Shown: piece after piece, positions 1 to 8,160 of the stretch
Layout of the letters: every line of letters begins with the position of its first letter
How positions within the stretch are numbered: the stretch's first letter is position 1
Source: Sulfoacidibacillus ferrooxidans
GTDB lineage: Bacteria; Bacillota; Bacilli; Alicyclobacillales; SLC66
DNA length: 48,990 nt
Reading direction: 5' to 3'
Assembly: GCF_022606465.1 (NCBI RefSeq)
Contig: NZ_JALBUF010000014.1
Location: 1-48,990 of the forward strand
Notes under the pieces: model-generated
Told to the model about the DNA's origin: nothing
The model's input: only the letters and a program-made list of their open reading frames with translations
The model's database searches: none
Translations under genes and position numbers: made by a program

Positions 1-155
1 CGAATTTGATCAAATAGTGTACACTGATGGAAGGAATGATATACGGAGATTGCGACTCTACAAAATTTCCCTTTTGAACAAAAGTGATCATACCATTTTT
101 ATAGACGAGTCTACTACACCCATACTTATTGGCATGAGTTTCTAAAAGAGCAGCC

Positions 156-509
156 GTGCTCGCACAATGCTATGCACTCGCGTATGGGATTAACATCGTT
201 GCGTATCCAGAGTACTTAGATGACCAACGAACGATCACGGATCTGATCGGAAGTGTACACATGCCAGAAAGACATTATGGTCGAGTGGAACCCATCACAC
301 CAGTGATTGTAGGTTGCGTCGATAATGCCCCCACACGAAAACTGTTGCACGAACAAGTGCACACACTTCGTGATGCGGTGTACATCGACAGTGGCAACGG
401 TGGCGTGACGGTTCCAGATAATCCAGACCACATCAACCGGTATCAGCTGGCGAAGATCAAAGCGACCGGCTGGAATGGGCAAGTGGTTGAGCAGATGAAA
501 AACGAATAG
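156..509 (+). pseudogene. Truncated ThiF/E1-like gene (copy 1)
   Basis: The reading frame matches the middle of ThiF/E1-like adenylyltransferase proteins of the PRTRC-associated type: a VIVGCVD segment followed by APTRK, then YIDSGNGG. The N-terminal nucleotide-binding glycine loop is absent, and an in-frame TGA sits just upstream (135-137), so the usual N-terminal half is gone. It is nearly identical to residues from the second copy at 36661-37305 but stops early: after GQVV the sequence diverges and ends within about ten codons, where copy 2 continues for another hundred residues. The GTG at 156 has no convincing ribosome-binding site. Almost certainly non-functional as an activating enzyme; the family call rests on short motifs. 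Confidence 0.6.
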
Positions 510-525
510 ATAAAACAAGATTAAC

Positions 526-549
526 ACCGTCTACCCCTCGGTAGGCGAT
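526..549 (+). terminator. Degenerate hairpin, remnant of the copy-2 terminator
   Basis: The inverted repeat accgtctacc / ggtaggcgat with a 4-nt loop matches the hairpin at 38314-38342 in the second copy. Here the T tract is broken (gatattta rather than six T residues), so termination would be weak. Confidence 0.45.
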
Positions 550-664
550 ATTTATACATGAAAATGCTCATGGGAAAAGGTATATCTTCCAATTGAATAG
601 TATGGTATATTCAAAATATCTATCATCAGAAGATTGTATTCTAACCTATAAGTACATCCGTTAT

Positions 665-678
665 TGCATAAGTATGCA
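665..678. promoter_or_regulatory. Inverted repeat TGCATA-AG-TATGCA
   Basis: A perfect 6-bp inverted repeat with a 2-nt centre lies about 80 bases before the start codon of the cysteine-synthase-like gene. It could be an operator. No promoter could be assigned with confidence. Confidence 0.3.
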
Positions 679-758
679 TGGTAATGAAGAGCAGTAGTGT
701 CGCTATTGAGGCAGGATAGGTCAAGATGCCACGTTACTATTATAAGGGGACAGGTATA

Positions 759-1718
759 ATGAAAAAACTGATAGACAATATTTACGATGCTATTGGCGAA
801 ACTCCCATGTTACGACTTAGCAGAATTACAAAACACTATGGGGTAGAGGGAAACATATTTGCGAAATTGGAGTACTTGAATCCTGGGTTCAGCAAGAAAG
901 ATCGTCCTGCTCTACAGATGATTGAGGAAGCTGAAGCCAGCGGTGAATTAAAGTTGGGACAGACTGTTATCGAACTGACAAGTGGAAATACGGGTACGGG
1001 ACTATCAATTGTATGTCAAGCAAAGGGACACCCATTTATCGCATGTATGTCTGAAGGAAACTCGATGGAACGAGCCAAAATGATGCGTGCGCTTGGAGCG
1101 GAAGTCGTTATTGTTCCACAAGCTATGACATCAGTTAAAGGACAAGTGTCTGGAGAAGACCTAAAATTAGTAGAACAAACGACTCAAAAATTAGCACGGG
1201 AAAGGGATGCCTTTCGCGCCGATCAGTTCAAGCTGGATAGTTCATATAGAGCACATTTCTTTCATACCGCTGTAGAAATGTGGGAGCAAAGTGATGGTCA
1301 AATAGATTGCTTCGTCGATATCGTTGGAAGCGGCGGTACTTTTGAAGGATGCGCCGAAAAGTTAAAGGAATTAAATGGATCTATTCGATGTTATATTGCT
1401 GAACCGGAAAATGCCGCTATATATGCAGGGTATCCTATTACAAATAATGGGCGCCATAAAGTTCAGGGATGTGGATATGCATTGGATTTACCCAAGATAA
1501 ATAAAAACTTGATAGACGGATGTATACAGGTTACTGATAACGAAGCCTGCGAGACGGCAAGAGACCTCGCTAGGCTTGAAGGAACCTTTGTCGGTATTTC
1601 ATCAGGAGCAAATGTTAGCGCAGCAATTAAATTACTGAGAGATAGAGAAAGAGGAAACAACATCGCGTTGACCCTAAATGATAGTGGTTTAAAATATTTA
1701 AGTACTGATTTATTTTAA
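759..1718 (+). CDS. PLP-dependent cysteine synthase family protein
   Basis: A 319-aa fold-type II PLP enzyme of the cysteine synthase/cystathionine beta-synthase group, which typically makes cysteine from O-acetylserine and sulfide. Visible motifs in order: GETPML near residue 14; NPGFSKKDR, with the PLP-binding lysine in the second K position; TSGNTG, the phosphate and substrate loop; GSGGTFEG; and GISSGA near the C-terminus, ending in the typical KYLSTDLF tail. Length is normal. The ATG at 759 is preferred over the upstream in-frame 726 because AAGGGG lies 9 bases before it. The gene has no equivalent in copy 2 of the duplicated locus, so it was inserted here or lost there. The NPGFSKKDR loop departs from the usual NPGGSVKDR, so the exact substrate is uncertain. 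Confidence 0.85.
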   Translation: MKKLIDNIYDAIGETPMLRLSRITKHYGVEGNIFAKLEYLNPGFSKKDRPALQMIEEAEASGELKLGQTVIELTSGNTGTGLSIVCQAKGHPFIACMSEGNSMERAKMMRALGAEVVIVPQAMTSVKGQVSGEDLKLVEQTTQKLARERDAFRADQFKLDSSYRAHFFHTAVEMWEQSDGQIDCFVDIVGSGGTFEGCAEKLKELNGSIRCYIAEPENAAIYAGYPITNNGRHKVQGCGYALDLPKINKNLIDGCIQVTDNEACETARDLARLEGTFVGISSGANVSAAIKLLRDRERGNNIALTLNDSGLKYLSTDLF

Positions 1719-1895
1719 ATACTGGGTAGTGGGGCTCTGTGCAGATGGAGGCAAACTTCTTGAAGTATAGGGTGCGTCTATCACCAAGCGTCTATAGAGA
1801 AACTTCTTGCGAAAATCTGCACGTCTATTCTGCAATCCACTTTGAACATAAAACCCCAGACTACCCATCCTTCATCTTCATAGATGACTTCTCTA

Positions 1896-1931
1896 AACGC
1901 TATCAGAATACAAAACAGATAGCGTTGTTTT
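1896..1931 (+). terminator. Hairpin between cysteine synthase and recJ
   Basis: A perfect 9-bp stem (aacgctatc / gatagcgtt) with a 13-nt loop, followed by gttttc. Likely a rho-independent terminator that separates the cysteine-synthase-like gene from recJ. Nothing else convincing lies in 1719-1974. Confidence 0.55.
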
Positions 1932-1974
1932 CGTGTATTCTTGAGTAGACACAGAATTAGTGAGGGATCTTTTC

Positions 1975-3633
1975 ATGAAACGTTGGATAGGTAGGAAAGC
2001 AGATATCGAACTTGCTCAACACATCGCAAAGACTTATCAACTCCACCCACTCGTTGCACGCATTGTAGCAGCGCGTGGTTATGACGTAGCATCGACACAA
2101 GCGTTTCTATCTCCATCACGCGCACAACTTCATGATCCCTTTCTCATGCACGACATGGGCAAAGCAGTAGCGCGGATACAGGAGGCGATTGTGCGTAATG
2201 AAACCGTGATGATCTTTGGTGACTACGACGTCGATGGTGTTTCATCGGTCACGATTCTCGTCAAAGCCCTGCGTAAACTGGGCGTAGATCCCCTTTGGCG
2301 CGTGCCGGATCGCTTTTTCGAAGGCTACGGAATTCGTCCGCAAGCGGTCATCGACGCGAAGGAGCAAAGTGTCCATCTCATCATCACTGTAGACAATGGA
2401 ATTGCCGCACTCGAAGCGGCAGATCTTGCACGTACAAGTGGGATCGATCTCATCGTGACGGATCATCACCATATTGGCCATCAACTGCCTGACGCCTATG
2501 CACTTGTCCATCCAGCGCTCGGCGATTACCCGTTTCCTGAGCTATGTGGGGCAGGTGTGGCGTTCAAGCTTGCCCAAGCGTTACTCGGTTTCTTCCCGGA
2601 AGAATTACTGGAGGTCGTGGCGCTCGCTACGATTGCCGATCAAGTCCCGCTGATTGGCGAGAATCGTATCTTCGTCAAGGAAGGCTTGCGTCAGATCAAT
2701 CGGTCTCCAAGCGTAGGAATCCATGCACTAGCTGATGTGGCTAACAGCAAGCAAGGTGTAACGTCAACACACGTGGCGTTCCAGTTGGCTCCTCGCATCA
2801 ATGCCATCGGTCGTCTGGCTCATGCCAAACGTGCGGTTGAACTGCTTCTTGCAGATGATCCACAAGAAGCTCAACGTCTAGCGCTTGAAGCTCACGCACT
2901 CAATCAGAAGCGACAAGCCATTCAAGAGCGCATCTATCAGTCGGCGCTAGCTCAGATTGAAGAACACGCTTGGACGGATCAGACGTTAGTCGTCGCAGGC
3001 GAATCGTGGCATGAAGGAGTCATTGGGATCGTCGCAGGGAAACTCACGCAAAACCTGTACAAGCCTACGCTGTGCCTGTCGATCAAAGATGGCGTCGCCA
3101 AAGGATCAGGACGGAGTGTACCTGGTGTGGATCTTTATGCGTTGTTGCAAGCTGTGCAAGCAAAAACAAGTGTGTTCACCGCATTTGGTGGCCACGCAGC
3201 GGCGGCAGGATTCTCCTTACCTGCTGATCGAATTAACGACTTACGGAGTGCATTGGCAACGGTCGCACAGGATATCGAGTGGGACCCACCGCATATCGAT
3301 GTGGATGCACCGTTACACGTGCATGAGTTGACACCGCAGTTCATCGCCAATCTGAAGCGACTTGAACCGTTTGGCCAAGCGAATCCCGAGCCTATTTTCT
3401 TCTTGCGTGATGTACACATTGGGGATGTACAGACGATGGGCGCCAAGCAGCAACACCTACGCGCACGCGTGAAAGAAGGAACGGGACCTAGCTATTCGCT
3501 CGTCGCGTTTGGAGAAGGGGAACGGATTGCACAATGGCTAGAACGGACCCAGCGTCATGTGCTCGTCCATGTGGAGGAGAACCGCTATCGAGACATGGTA
3601 CAGATTCAGATGCGATTGGTGGAGGCGAAATGA
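1975..3633 (+). CDS. recJ: RecJ-like single-strand DNA exonuclease (copy 1)
   Basis: A 552-aa DHH/DHHA1 phosphoesterase of the RecJ family, a 5'-3' single-strand DNA exonuclease of recombination and repair. Motif I is FGDYDVDG (Asp 83, 85, 87), motif II includes VDNG, motif III is TDHHH (163-167), motif IV reads ATIADQVPL, and the DHHA1 part carries FGGHAAAAG. All expected metal ligands are present, and the C-terminal oligonucleotide-binding segment is intact. The length suits the short RecJ type without the long C-terminal extension of Bacillus RecJ. ATG 1975 has GAGGGA 8 bases upstream and is aligned with TTG 38806 in copy 2. Counting by eye, it differs from copy 2 at about 23 residues (about 96% identity). 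The 115-aa gene follows after 3 bases. Confidence 0.92.
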   Translation: MKRWIGRKADIELAQHIAKTYQLHPLVARIVAARGYDVASTQAFLSPSRAQLHDPFLMHDMGKAVARIQEAIVRNETVMIFGDYDVDGVSSVTILVKALRKLGVDPLWRVPDRFFEGYGIRPQAVIDAKEQSVHLIITVDNGIAALEAADLARTSGIDLIVTDHHHIGHQLPDAYALVHPALGDYPFPELCGAGVAFKLAQALLGFFPEELLEVVALATIADQVPLIGENRIFVKEGLRQINRSPSVGIHALADVANSKQGVTSTHVAFQLAPRINAIGRLAHAKRAVELLLADDPQEAQRLALEAHALNQKRQAIQERIYQSALAQIEEHAWTDQTLVVAGESWHEGVIGIVAGKLTQNLYKPTLCLSIKDGVAKGSGRSVPGVDLYALLQAVQAKTSVFTAFGGHAAAAGFSLPADRINDLRSALATVAQDIEWDPPHIDVDAPLHVHELTPQFIANLKRLEPFGQANPEPIFFLRDVHIGDVQTMGAKQQHLRARVKEGTGPSYSLVAFGEGERIAQWLERTQRHVLVHVEENRYRDMVQIQMRLVEAK

Positions 3634-3636
3634 TGT

Positions 3637-3984
3637 ATGGAACGATTGAATTGTATTCCTGACTACCACCTTCCGAAAAACACCACCCGTTTCCATCGTC
3701 AGAAACTACGATTCAAGCAGGATTGTGATCAATTAGAGCAGGTGCTTCAACAGATGAGGTTACGGCAAGAGGTTCAACCCACCGAATATGTGACGCGAAA
3801 GATCACCGCAGTGGCTCTACGTATCGCCTCTGGTCAAAGAATGAGAAACGAAGATCACAGTCATCCCGCTAAAAAGTTACTCGCTTCACTGTCGCGTTAC
3901 GATTACCAGCGAGCAAGGTATATAGGGCAACAATTTGATGGGATTTATACTATTTTAGTGGGTAAAGAAACGGAGTCTGGTTGA
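3637..3984 (+). CDS. Conserved 115-aa protein downstream of recJ (copy 1)
   Basis: I do not recognise this protein. It starts 3 bases after the recJ stop, so the two are probably co-transcribed and translationally linked. The product is basic and predicted alpha-helical, with an RFKQDCDQLEQVLQQ amphipathic stretch and no obvious enzyme motif or membrane segment. The copy at 40468-40815 encodes a protein differing at a single residue (T versus S near the end), while the adjacent recJ genes differ at about 4% of residues. That tight conservation, together with the fixed position after recJ, suggests a function tied to RecJ or a recent conversion event. Start is ATG here and GTG in the other copy. 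Confidence 0.65.
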   Translation: MERLNCIPDYHLPKNTTRFHRQKLRFKQDCDQLEQVLQQMRLRQEVQPTEYVTRKITAVALRIASGQRMRNEDHSHPAKKLLASLSRYDYQRARYIGQQFDGIYTILVGKETESG

Positions 3985-4063
3985 GGGAGTGTGGATATAC
4001 AGATTCACAAAGCGAATAAGAGACGTTGATGATAACGTTACAAGGTGTGTACAGGTAACGTTA

Positions 4064-4129
4064 CAGATCATTGAATATATGGATAGTTGGTATAAACGAA
4101 ATCGCATCCATTCAGGCATGGGGTATTAA
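4064..4129 (+). pseudogene. IS3-family transposase tail (remnant, copy 1)
   Basis: The frame reads a segment ending in WYKRNRIHSGMGY and then a stop. This is the C-terminal YN-R-RIHS-GY signature of IS3-family OrfB transposases. Only about 20 codons survive. The same remnant is at 40896-41003. Confidence 0.6.
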
Positions 4130-4265
4130 ACTGCTCTGGTGATGGATGATCATGGATCCATTGCTTCATGAGTTTGTTCATGTGTGGTTACTAGCTTATA
4201 CTAAATCCATTCGTCGCTGTCGCCTATCTCAGAGAGGTGGCAGTAAGACGTACAGGAGAGCCAAC

Positions 4266-4517
4266 ATGCTCAGCATAATCTATACTCACGAACGCCTTGT
4301 AGGAGAAGGACTTCGATACGCCGAAAGAATCATTCGGGATGCAGCCATGGGTCAACCACTGACGAATGGTGAATATTTGGCTATCATTCGTCAGCATCGG
4401 AAAAAAGCAGTCTTAGCAAAACGGCAACGTAAGGCCAACAATGCAGCCTAATGGTCTCGATGGGTCGCAGTGTATGAACGAGCAAAGGAACGTGTACGCA
4501 AGTTCGAGAGTAAGTGA
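4266..4517 (+). pseudogene. Small unknown gene with a nonsense codon (copy 1)
   Basis: Starting at ATG 4266, the frame encodes about 61 residues up to TAA 4449, then continues open for 21 more codons (from a Trp to KFESK) to TGA 4515. The second copy has TAT at the position of this TAA and the same downstream frame, so the stop is a point mutation in an 83-codon gene. The product would be short, basic and helical. Function unknown; copy 2 is broken differently (frameshift). Confidence 0.55.
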
Positions 4518-5124
4518 CGTAGAGCGGTTTGCGGGAAAAACGCAAGAGCCGTTCATTGATGAACTGGCCTTGGAAGAGGTCGGCCTACTCTATCGCCCGA
4601 TGTCATGTTATCTTTTATACAGTAAGAGAACATACACACACGGCCTGTTCGCCACATGCAGTTTTGGCATTTGATAGGTAGTGATTCCCATTCATCGGAT
4701 AATTGATAACTGATATAGCTAATATTGTGAGGTGAAGGTTGATACATACACAACCACCTTTTCACGAAATGTGCTGTTTTTAGTATTTCTACAAGTAGGA
4801 ATACTATTCGGATGATTTTATAGGACAGATTCTTTCAACAGCAAAGATAGAGTTTATTACATTTAAATAGTAAATTTCTAGAATGGATCAAAAATCAAGA
4901 GTGGAATCTCATGTGTGAGATGTGAAGTAACCATCTACATCGGGGGGCACATTGTATATGTAAAATAGGTTGATATAGTTTGTGCAATCACCCCTGATGC
5001 CTAAAAGGAAGGAGGAGTGATGACAAGCACGTATATGAATGATTGACAAGGAGGAATAGCTAAGCGTGGATACCTACAATTCGTGTAAGATCAATTTACT
5101 TGGCCAATGACTGATTTGGAGCAG
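4518..5124 (+). other. Intergenic region with two short ORFs behind strong SD sites
   Basis: No gene of normal size is recognised. Similarity to copy 2 ends near 4600. Two very short frames have excellent ribosome-binding sites: ATG 5020 to TGA 5046 (8 codons) preceded by GGAAGGAGGAG, and GTG 5066 to TGA 5110 (14 codons) preceded by AAGGAGGAA. They may be leader peptides, or the start of a gene destroyed when the IS3 element inserted just downstream. Confidence 0.35.
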
Positions 5125-5193
5125 TATCATTTTAGTTGAGTCAACAAACTCGTAATTCTGGAAAGAATGATAAAAAAGGAAGAAGGAATCCAG

Positions 5194-5481
5194 ATGCGAG
5201 TGTACGACAAAGAATTCAAAGAAGAAGCAATAAAATTGTCTTATGAAGTCGGGCCAACCGTGGCCTCCAATCAACTGGGGATCCCATCCACAACGCTGTA
5301 CACATGGAGGAGCCAAAGCAAGCAACATGGTTCCTTGGCATTTGTAGGCAGTGGTCATCCGCGTATCGATCCGAAAACTGCTGAGTTAAAGGGGTTGGAA
5401 AAAAAGATCAGGGAACTGGAATCCGCCAATGATATCCTGAAAAAGGCGTTAGCTTTTTTCGCAGAGAGCCAAAAGAGGTAG
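5194..5481 (+). CDS. IS3-family transposase OrfA
   Basis: A 95-aa helix-turn-helix protein of the transposase 8 type. It begins MRVYDKEFKEEAIKL, carries a TTLYTWRSQ recognition helix near residue 41, and ends with a leucine-zipper-like coiled coil (LEKKIRELESANDILKKAL) typical of OrfA. ATG 5194 follows AAGAAGGA, better placed than the upstream in-frame ATG 5167. OrfA binds the element's ends; ribosomes that slip -1 near its end make the OrfAB transposase. A candidate slippery heptamer T TTT TTC lies at 5454-5460, in the correct phase. Confidence 0.88.
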   Translation: MRVYDKEFKEEAIKLSYEVGPTVASNQLGIPSTTLYTWRSQSKQHGSLAFVGSGHPRIDPKTAELKGLEKKIRELESANDILKKALAFFAESQKR

Positions 5482-5492
5482 CTGCACGAGAT

Positions 5493-6380
5493 TTGTTTCG
5501 TTTTATAGGGATTCAAAAGGAAAAAGACGAAGCCAAGCACAGCGTGAAGGAAATGTGTAAGGTCTTGCAGGTCAGCGAAGCTGGCTACTATCGCTGGCGG
5601 CGTACTCAAAACATGCCCTATATATACGATGATCTTTTGGCGAAGATCCGTCAGATTCGTGCAGAAAACAAGGACTATGGAGCGTACCGCATCTTTTTGG
5701 CCTTGCAGCTGTTTCACGGCTATACCGGTACCTACTATGTCGTCCGAAGACTTTGCAAAACGCATCAGCTGATGCTGAAGAAGAACCATCACGCGAAGGG
5801 GATCACCAAAGCGGATCCGGCTGCACAAGCGAGCGAAAATCTGATTAAGCAGGATTTCACTGCCACGGCCCCCAATCAAAAGTGGCTGGGGGACATCACG
5901 GAGATCCCCACGGCAGAGGGCAAGCTGTATGTCAGCGCCGTATTGGATTGTTATGATGGCACGATTGTAGGGTTTAAGATGGCGAACCACATGAGAGCAG
6001 AACTCTGTGTCGCGTCATTCATCTTGGCTGTCCAAAAGCATCAAGCCTTTGGCATGACGTTTCACAGTGATCGAGGAAGTCAATACACCAGCAAGATGTA
6101 CCGGGAAACCTTGGCCAGATACGGTGCGGTGCAAAGTATGAGCCATACCGGAAGATGCTACGACAACGCCAGAATGGAGTCCTTTTTTGCCACGCTGAAA
6201 AAAGAGTGCATGTACAAGGTTAAAACAGAAACATTGAAGATGGAGGTGGTCAAAAGCATGATTTTCCGATTTATCGAAATTCACTATAACCGGAAACGAA
6301 TTTACACAACAAACGATGGATATCCACCTTTGATGAAACGTCGTCAATATTACCGAGACCAGCTGTCCAAGGTGGTATAA
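5493..6380 (+). CDS. IS3-family transposase OrfB (DDE integrase domain)
   Basis: A retroviral-integrase-like transposase subunit. The catalytic triad is visible: Asp in WLGDITEI, Asp in FHSDRGSQY, and Glu in ARMESFFATLKKE, with the C-terminal FIEIHYNRKRI segment. The HTH_21-like N-terminal part contains KEMCKVLQVSEAGYYRW. The TTG at 5493 is only nominal: in this family OrfB is made as an OrfAB fusion by -1 frameshifting, and its frame is open back through the slip site at 5454-5460. No internal stops, so the element could be active. Confidence 0.88.
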   Translation: MFRFIGIQKEKDEAKHSVKEMCKVLQVSEAGYYRWRRTQNMPYIYDDLLAKIRQIRAENKDYGAYRIFLALQLFHGYTGTYYVVRRLCKTHQLMLKKNHHAKGITKADPAAQASENLIKQDFTATAPNQKWLGDITEIPTAEGKLYVSAVLDCYDGTIVGFKMANHMRAELCVASFILAVQKHQAFGMTFHSDRGSQYTSKMYRETLARYGAVQSMSHTGRCYDNARMESFFATLKKECMYKVKTETLKMEVVKSMIFRFIEIHYNRKRIYTTNDGYPPLMKRRQYYRDQLSKVV

Positions 6381-6572
6381 AAAGCGGGTAGCTAAGGTCT
6401 TACTCCCAACCTCTGTCGCAAGACCGTTTTTCATTTTACTTAGGGATTCATTCGTCAAGGTCAGGTCGTATTTTCCAGAAAAGTACGTCTGGAAAATCTC
6501 CACCTTTCCCTTGACTTCACCCACAATCCCTAGGCGTAGCCATGGGCCGGTATTACGAGTTTCGGGGCTAAA

Positions 6573-6857
6573 CTAAATTTGACAATTCCAATTAGCCAAG
6601 TAACACAGGAGATTGTTATTCACATATAAGCATAGGTAGCATTGACGTTGAATTTCAAACTCTTGTGGAGCGATGATTACTGCTGCAATAGTGAAGAAGC
6701 GACCCAATTGTGTATTATCCCCGACAGTGACTAAGGCATGTTCCGTGGCTAAAGATAGCCAGGCATGTTCTGCAACGAATACATTTCTTCCATATTCAAC
6801 TGTACCTGGCCCATAAACCGCATAGGGTTCATTTATGTGAACTTCATCCATTTCCAT
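6573..6857 (-). pseudogene. Truncated sugar acetyltransferase (left-handed beta-helix type)
   Basis: The first 55 or so residues are typical of hexapeptide-repeat O-acetyltransferases of polysaccharide clusters: PYAVYGPGTVEYG, VFVAEHAWLSLA, VTVGDNTQLGRFFTIAA. The rest is lost; the frame runs a few codons into the right end of the IS3 element and stops at 6573, about 94 residues in all, against about 200 for the family. ATG 6857 has GGAGGG 7 bases upstream. It is divergent from the thymidylyltransferase and was probably part of the same glycan locus before the insertion. The stretch after FTIAA already looks degenerate. Confidence 0.6.
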
Positions 6858-7074
6858 TCAGTTACCCTCCATTGGATATCGTATGCTATATAGTCAAACC
6901 CAGTCTAAACACGTGTCTTGAAGCAGATACCCTATATGTTCCCAATTATTTTTCGATACTCAGAAAGATGTCCATACCAATGTCATTGATCCTTCATAGT
7001 GTAATGAGAAGTAACCACCATGTGTTGGGGGCAGCTTTTCCATAGATAAATAACGAAAAAGGAGGGGGATGCGA

Positions 7075-8148
7075 ATGAAAGGTTTGATCCTTTCAGGGGG
7101 GAAAGGAACTCGCTTGCGACCTCTCACGTTTACCAGTGCCAAACAGTTATTACCCGTTGCCAATCGATCTATTCTTTTTTTAGCTATCGATGCTATGCGG
7201 GATGCAGGTATTCATGACATTGGGATCATTGTTGGGAGTACCGCAAAGGAAGTGAAACGAGCTGTTGGTGATGGTTCGTCGCTAGGCGTTCGCATCACGT
7301 ATATTGAGCAACTAGAACCACTGGGTCTTGCCCATGCCGTATGGAAAGCTGAATCGTTCTTAGCAGGCAGCTCATTTGCCATGATGTTAGGAGACAATCT
7401 CATACATGGTGGTATAGGTCATGCTGTCCGTCAATTCATCGATCAGTCCCCCGATGCTCTGGTGCTTTCTGGGCCTGTTGATGAGCCTGAACACTTTGGC
7501 ATTATTCAAGTACATGGGGATCAAGTCACTCGTCTCATCGAAAAGCCTTCACAGGATGTGGGCAATCTTGCCCTATGTGGCGTGTATCTGTTTCAACCGA
7601 TCATCCATCGCGCGATTCATTCCATACAACCATCCACACGAGGAGAACTGGAAATTACGGATGCCATTCAGTGGCTTGTCGATCAGCAATATTCAGTGAC
7701 GTATGCGCAAGTATCCAGTTGGTGGAAGGATACGGGGCGCCCTTGTGATCTGTTAGACGCGAATCGCCTGCTACTGGAGGATCTTTCAACGGATATTCAG
7801 GGATCCATCGATGACCAGTCTGTTGTGATCGGGCCTGTTTATGTAGGTCCTGGAACCATCATTAAGCAGACAACCTTGCGTGGGCCCATCTCCATTGGGT
7901 GCGATTGTTATATTGATCATGCCTATATTGGTCCCTATACATCTCTTGGAGATGACGTTTCCGTCGTGGATACGGAGATTGAATATAGCGTCGTTCTTTC
8001 TGGATGTGCCATTGTTCAGGGTCCAAGGTTAGATCAATGTTTATTAGGGAGAAATGTACAGATCAATCGTGCAAAGCACAGCCCACACGCCTTTCATATG
8101 GTGCTTGGAGATTCATCCACATGGGAGTGGGCATGTCACAGTGTATAA
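7075..8148 (+). CDS. rmlA: Glucose-1-phosphate thymidylyltransferase, long form
   Basis: A 357-aa nucleotidyltransferase that makes dTDP-glucose from dTTP and glucose-1-phosphate, the first step to dTDP-rhamnose and related sugars. The N-terminus has the pyrophosphorylase signature GLILSGGKGTRLRPLT and the KQLLPVAN loop; GDNL near residue 103 is the metal-binding Asp, and EKP follows near 160. After about residue 240, GPVYVGPGT and similar hexapeptide repeats form a left-handed beta-helix, as in the long-form family. ATG 7075 is preferred to ATG 7069 because GGAGGGG then sits about 8 bases upstream. It heads a plus-strand run with three glycosyltransferases. No rmlB, rmlC or rmlD is in the window, so the final sugar is unknown. 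Confidence 0.88.
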   Translation: MKGLILSGGKGTRLRPLTFTSAKQLLPVANRSILFLAIDAMRDAGIHDIGIIVGSTAKEVKRAVGDGSSLGVRITYIEQLEPLGLAHAVWKAESFLAGSSFAMMLGDNLIHGGIGHAVRQFIDQSPDALVLSGPVDEPEHFGIIQVHGDQVTRLIEKPSQDVGNLALCGVYLFQPIIHRAIHSIQPSTRGELEITDAIQWLVDQQYSVTYAQVSSWWKDTGRPCDLLDANRLLLEDLSTDIQGSIDDQSVVIGPVYVGPGTIIKQTTLRGPISIGCDCYIDHAYIGPYTSLGDDVSVVDTEIEYSVVLSGCAIVQGPRLDQCLLGRNVQINRAKHSPHAFHMVLGDSSTWEWACHSV

Positions 8149-8160
8149 GGAGAGTTGAGC

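Larger units (their letters stand above)
20..4660 (+). repeat. Duplicated recJ locus, copy 1
   Basis: This segment is homologous to 36545-41330 in the same orientation. Matching blocks in order are the leader and truncated ThiF-like gene (about 25-500), a hairpin near 526-549, recJ, the 115-aa gene, an IS3 transposase tail and a small broken gene ending near 4517, with similarity continuing to about 4600. Copy 1 lacks the Rpn nuclease and DUF3850 genes present in copy 2 and instead carries a cysteine-synthase-like gene between the ThiF fragment and recJ. Outer boundaries were judged by eye and are approximate. Confidence 0.85.
5125..6584 (+). mobile_element. IS3-family insertion sequence, apparently complete
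   Basis: The element has orfA and orfB in a -1 frame relation, flanked by imperfect inverted repeats. The left end (about 5125-5161) and right end (about 6547-6584) share TTTAGTT.AG and AAACTCGTAAT in opposite orientation, roughly 25 of 33 positions. The right end fits TGTCA as terminus; the left reads TATCA, a possible decayed end. I see no clear target-site duplication. The right end truncates the acetyltransferase gene on the minus strand. Confidence 0.75.

Noticed and set aside
1739-1948. A 69-codon frame between the cysteine synthase and recJ
   Set aside because: Runs through the terminator hairpin at 1896-1926 and has no ribosome-binding site or family resemblance.
2242-2511. Several 60-110 codon frames inside both recJ genes on either strand
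   Set aside because: They repeat in both recJ copies simply because recJ is conserved; the recJ motifs identify the true frame.
4037-4070. Two AACGTTAC direct repeats as a possible origin or operator
   Set aside because: Only two units, one altered in copy 2, inside transposase debris.
5355-5990. A 211-codon open frame on the minus strand across the IS3 element
   Set aside because: It lies antisense to orfA/orfB, whose catalytic motifs are clear, and shows no family resemblance or ribosome site.
6015-6524. A 169-codon minus-strand frame at the IS3 right end
   Set aside because: Antisense shadow of orfB and of the non-coding tail of the element.
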